Of a stretch of DNA of 64,000 bases, positions 63,310-64,000 are shown one piece after another. Position numbers and translations under genes: made by a program. Position 1 is the stretch's first letter; every line of letters starts with the position of its first letter. Source of the DNA: Candidatus Gastranaerophilales bacterium (lineage in GTDB: Bacteria; Cyanobacteriota; Vampirovibrionia; Gastranaerophilales; Gastranaerophilaceae); assembly GCA_944323725.1 (NCBI GenBank), contig CALUTP010000041.1, positions 124,001 through 188,000 of the forward strand, written 5' to 3'. The notes under the pieces were generated by a model, which did no database searches, was not told where the DNA came from, and saw only the letters and a program-made list of their open reading frames with translations.

Positions 63310-63792
63310 ATGGAACATAATTTGATAGTGAGAGAGCCTGAATTGTATTTTGACAGTATTCATCAGGAATTAAATAACTTTCTAAGAGATACATTTCTTG
63401 TAAATGCTTTCGCAAATCCTTTAAATATAAAGAAAATGTCCACCTGGCGTCCAGCCATAGAAGTTAAACAAAACGAAAAAAATTATAAAGTAAAAGTCCA
63501 ACTGCCAGGAGTAAAAAAAGAAGATATCCAAGTAGAACTGGATAATGATTTCATGACAATATCAGCAGAAATTCAAGAAGAAAAAGAAGAAAAAAAAGAA
63601 GAAGAAAAGAATGAACGCTTTCATACAAGTGAATTTCGCTATGGCAAATATCAACGAACAATATCATTTGACCAGCCAATAAAAAGTGAAGATAGTAAAG
63701 CAGTCTATAAAGACGGATTATTAACCATTACAATCCCAAAACAAAAAATAGAACCTGCTCATAGAAAACATTTAGAAATAACAGACAGCTAA
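63310..63792 (+). CDS. small heat shock protein (Hsp20)
   Basis: A 160-residue alpha-crystallin-type chaperone that holds unfolding proteins until DnaK can act. The alpha-crystallin domain (about 50-145) has WRPAIEVKQNEKNYKVKVQL then PGVKKEDIQVELDNDFMTIS, and ends AVYKDGLLTITIPK (the A-x-x-x-x-G-x-L-x-I/V signature). A Glu/Lys-rich loop (EEKEEKKEEEKN) is unusually charged. AAAGGAG lies before the ATG. No CIRCE or ROSE-like thermometer is evident in the short leader. Confidence 0.95.
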   Translation: MEHNLIVREPELYFDSIHQELNNFLRDTFLVNAFANPLNIKKMSTWRPAIEVKQNEKNYKVKVQLPGVKKEDIQVELDNDFMTISAEIQEEKEEKKEEEKNERFHTSEFRYGKYQRTISFDQPIKSEDSKAVYKDGLLTITIPKQKIEPAHRKHLEITDS

Positions 63793-63804
63793 TAATTTTT
63801 TTCT

Positions 63805-63999
63805 TTGAATCCAAAAGCCGAATCCACCTGGGATATGTTCAGGGAAATCCGAAAACGATGCGGTGGTGAACGCTACTGGCCTTGGTTCACTGAAGATGAG
63901 CGGCAAGATTCAAAGAAGCCGGTAAAAAAGCCAGTTAATTTATCCGGTAAGGCAAGGCATGGTGCGAATAAGCATCGTGCCTTTTTTAAAAAACAGTAA
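63805..63999 (+). CDS. GC-rich 64-residue ORF of uncertain status
   Basis: A short frame opening with TTG at 63805, or the in-frame ATG at 63835, and ending in TAA at 63997-63999. It contains WDMFREIRKRCGGERYWPWF and a basic tail (KKPVKKPVNLSGKARHG). Its base composition is clearly richer in G and C than the flanks. A terminator-type hairpin covers its last codons. No ribosome binding site is seen before either start. It may be a small protein, a transferred piece, or part of an RNA. No family is recognised. Confidence 0.35.
   Translation: MNPKAESTWDMFREIRKRCGGERYWPWFTEDERQDSKKPVKKPVNLSGKARHGANKHRAFFKKQ
63954..63987 (+). terminator. intrinsic terminator near the right edge
   Basis: AGGCATGGTGC pairs with GCATCGTGCCT (two wobbles), then a run of T. 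It overlaps the 3' end of the 63805 ORF. Confidence 0.75.
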
Positions 64000-64000
64000 A

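Overview
The window is low-GC chromosomal DNA (roughly 30% GC by eye) from a bacterium with a two-membrane or otherwise didermic-style gene set: murA, mfd, dnaK/dnaJ/grpE, holA/holB, ligA, gatA, mnmE, ksgA, ispE, rsmD, rimI, HU. It shows no phage module, IS element, CRISPR array, rRNA or tRNA that I can recognise. A type IV prepilin-like protein with the TLAEVLITLGIIG helix, HEAT-repeat and TPR proteins, a cyanobacterial/plant-type glutamate-cysteine ligase, BioY and several small lineage-style proteins fit a non-photosynthetic relative of Cyanobacteria (Melainabacteria/Vampirovibrionia, order Gastranaerophilales, gut type). This placement is an inference, not proof.

Layout. 1-3.6 kb: a minus-strand operon grpE-dnaJ-beta-propeller-O-methyltransferase with two stop/start overlaps. 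3.8-7.4 kb: a membrane protein, then murA overlapping a small protein with two RWYDxDP motifs, then a minus-strand unknown gene and a tandem mini-copy of it. 7.5-12 kb: mfd and a parvulin lipoprotein. 12-18 kb, minus strand: HEAT protein, sensor kinase, holA-holB, ROK sugar kinase. 18-24.4 kb: unknown protein, SpoIID-like protein, HU, rsmD, fixC-fixX followed by two more RWYD proteins, a small HTH regulator and a methyltransferase. 25-33.4 kb: speB-ligA and two envelope genes, a small unknown gene, dnaK and a drug-type MFS pump. 33.4-39 kb: gatA, a prepilin gene with a G10 tract, coiled-coil and winged-helix unknowns, rimI-bioY. 39.1-49.1 kb: one 3330-codon gene. 49.2-64 kb: a GGDEF protein, TPR protein, mnmE, glutamate-cysteine ligase, ksgA-ispE, a LysM-like protein, an ABC ATPase, DUF4127-mntP, a D-2-hydroxyacid dehydrogenase, Hsp20 and a GC-rich short ORF.

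The most unusual items are these. (a) The giant protein has two tandem HExxH...E metallopeptidase-like units, a RelA/SpoT-like synthetase domain and an HD domain in one chain. (b) The prepilin gene carries a poly-G tract at codons 11-14, where loss or gain of one G runs quickly into a stop, so it looks phase-variable. (c) A family of three RWYDxDP two-repeat proteins sits behind murA and fixCX. (d) Many genes have a -10 box only 6-9 nt before the start codon and no ribosome binding site, which suggests frequent leaderless transcripts. (e) A three-hairpin structured segment lies after the GGDEF gene.
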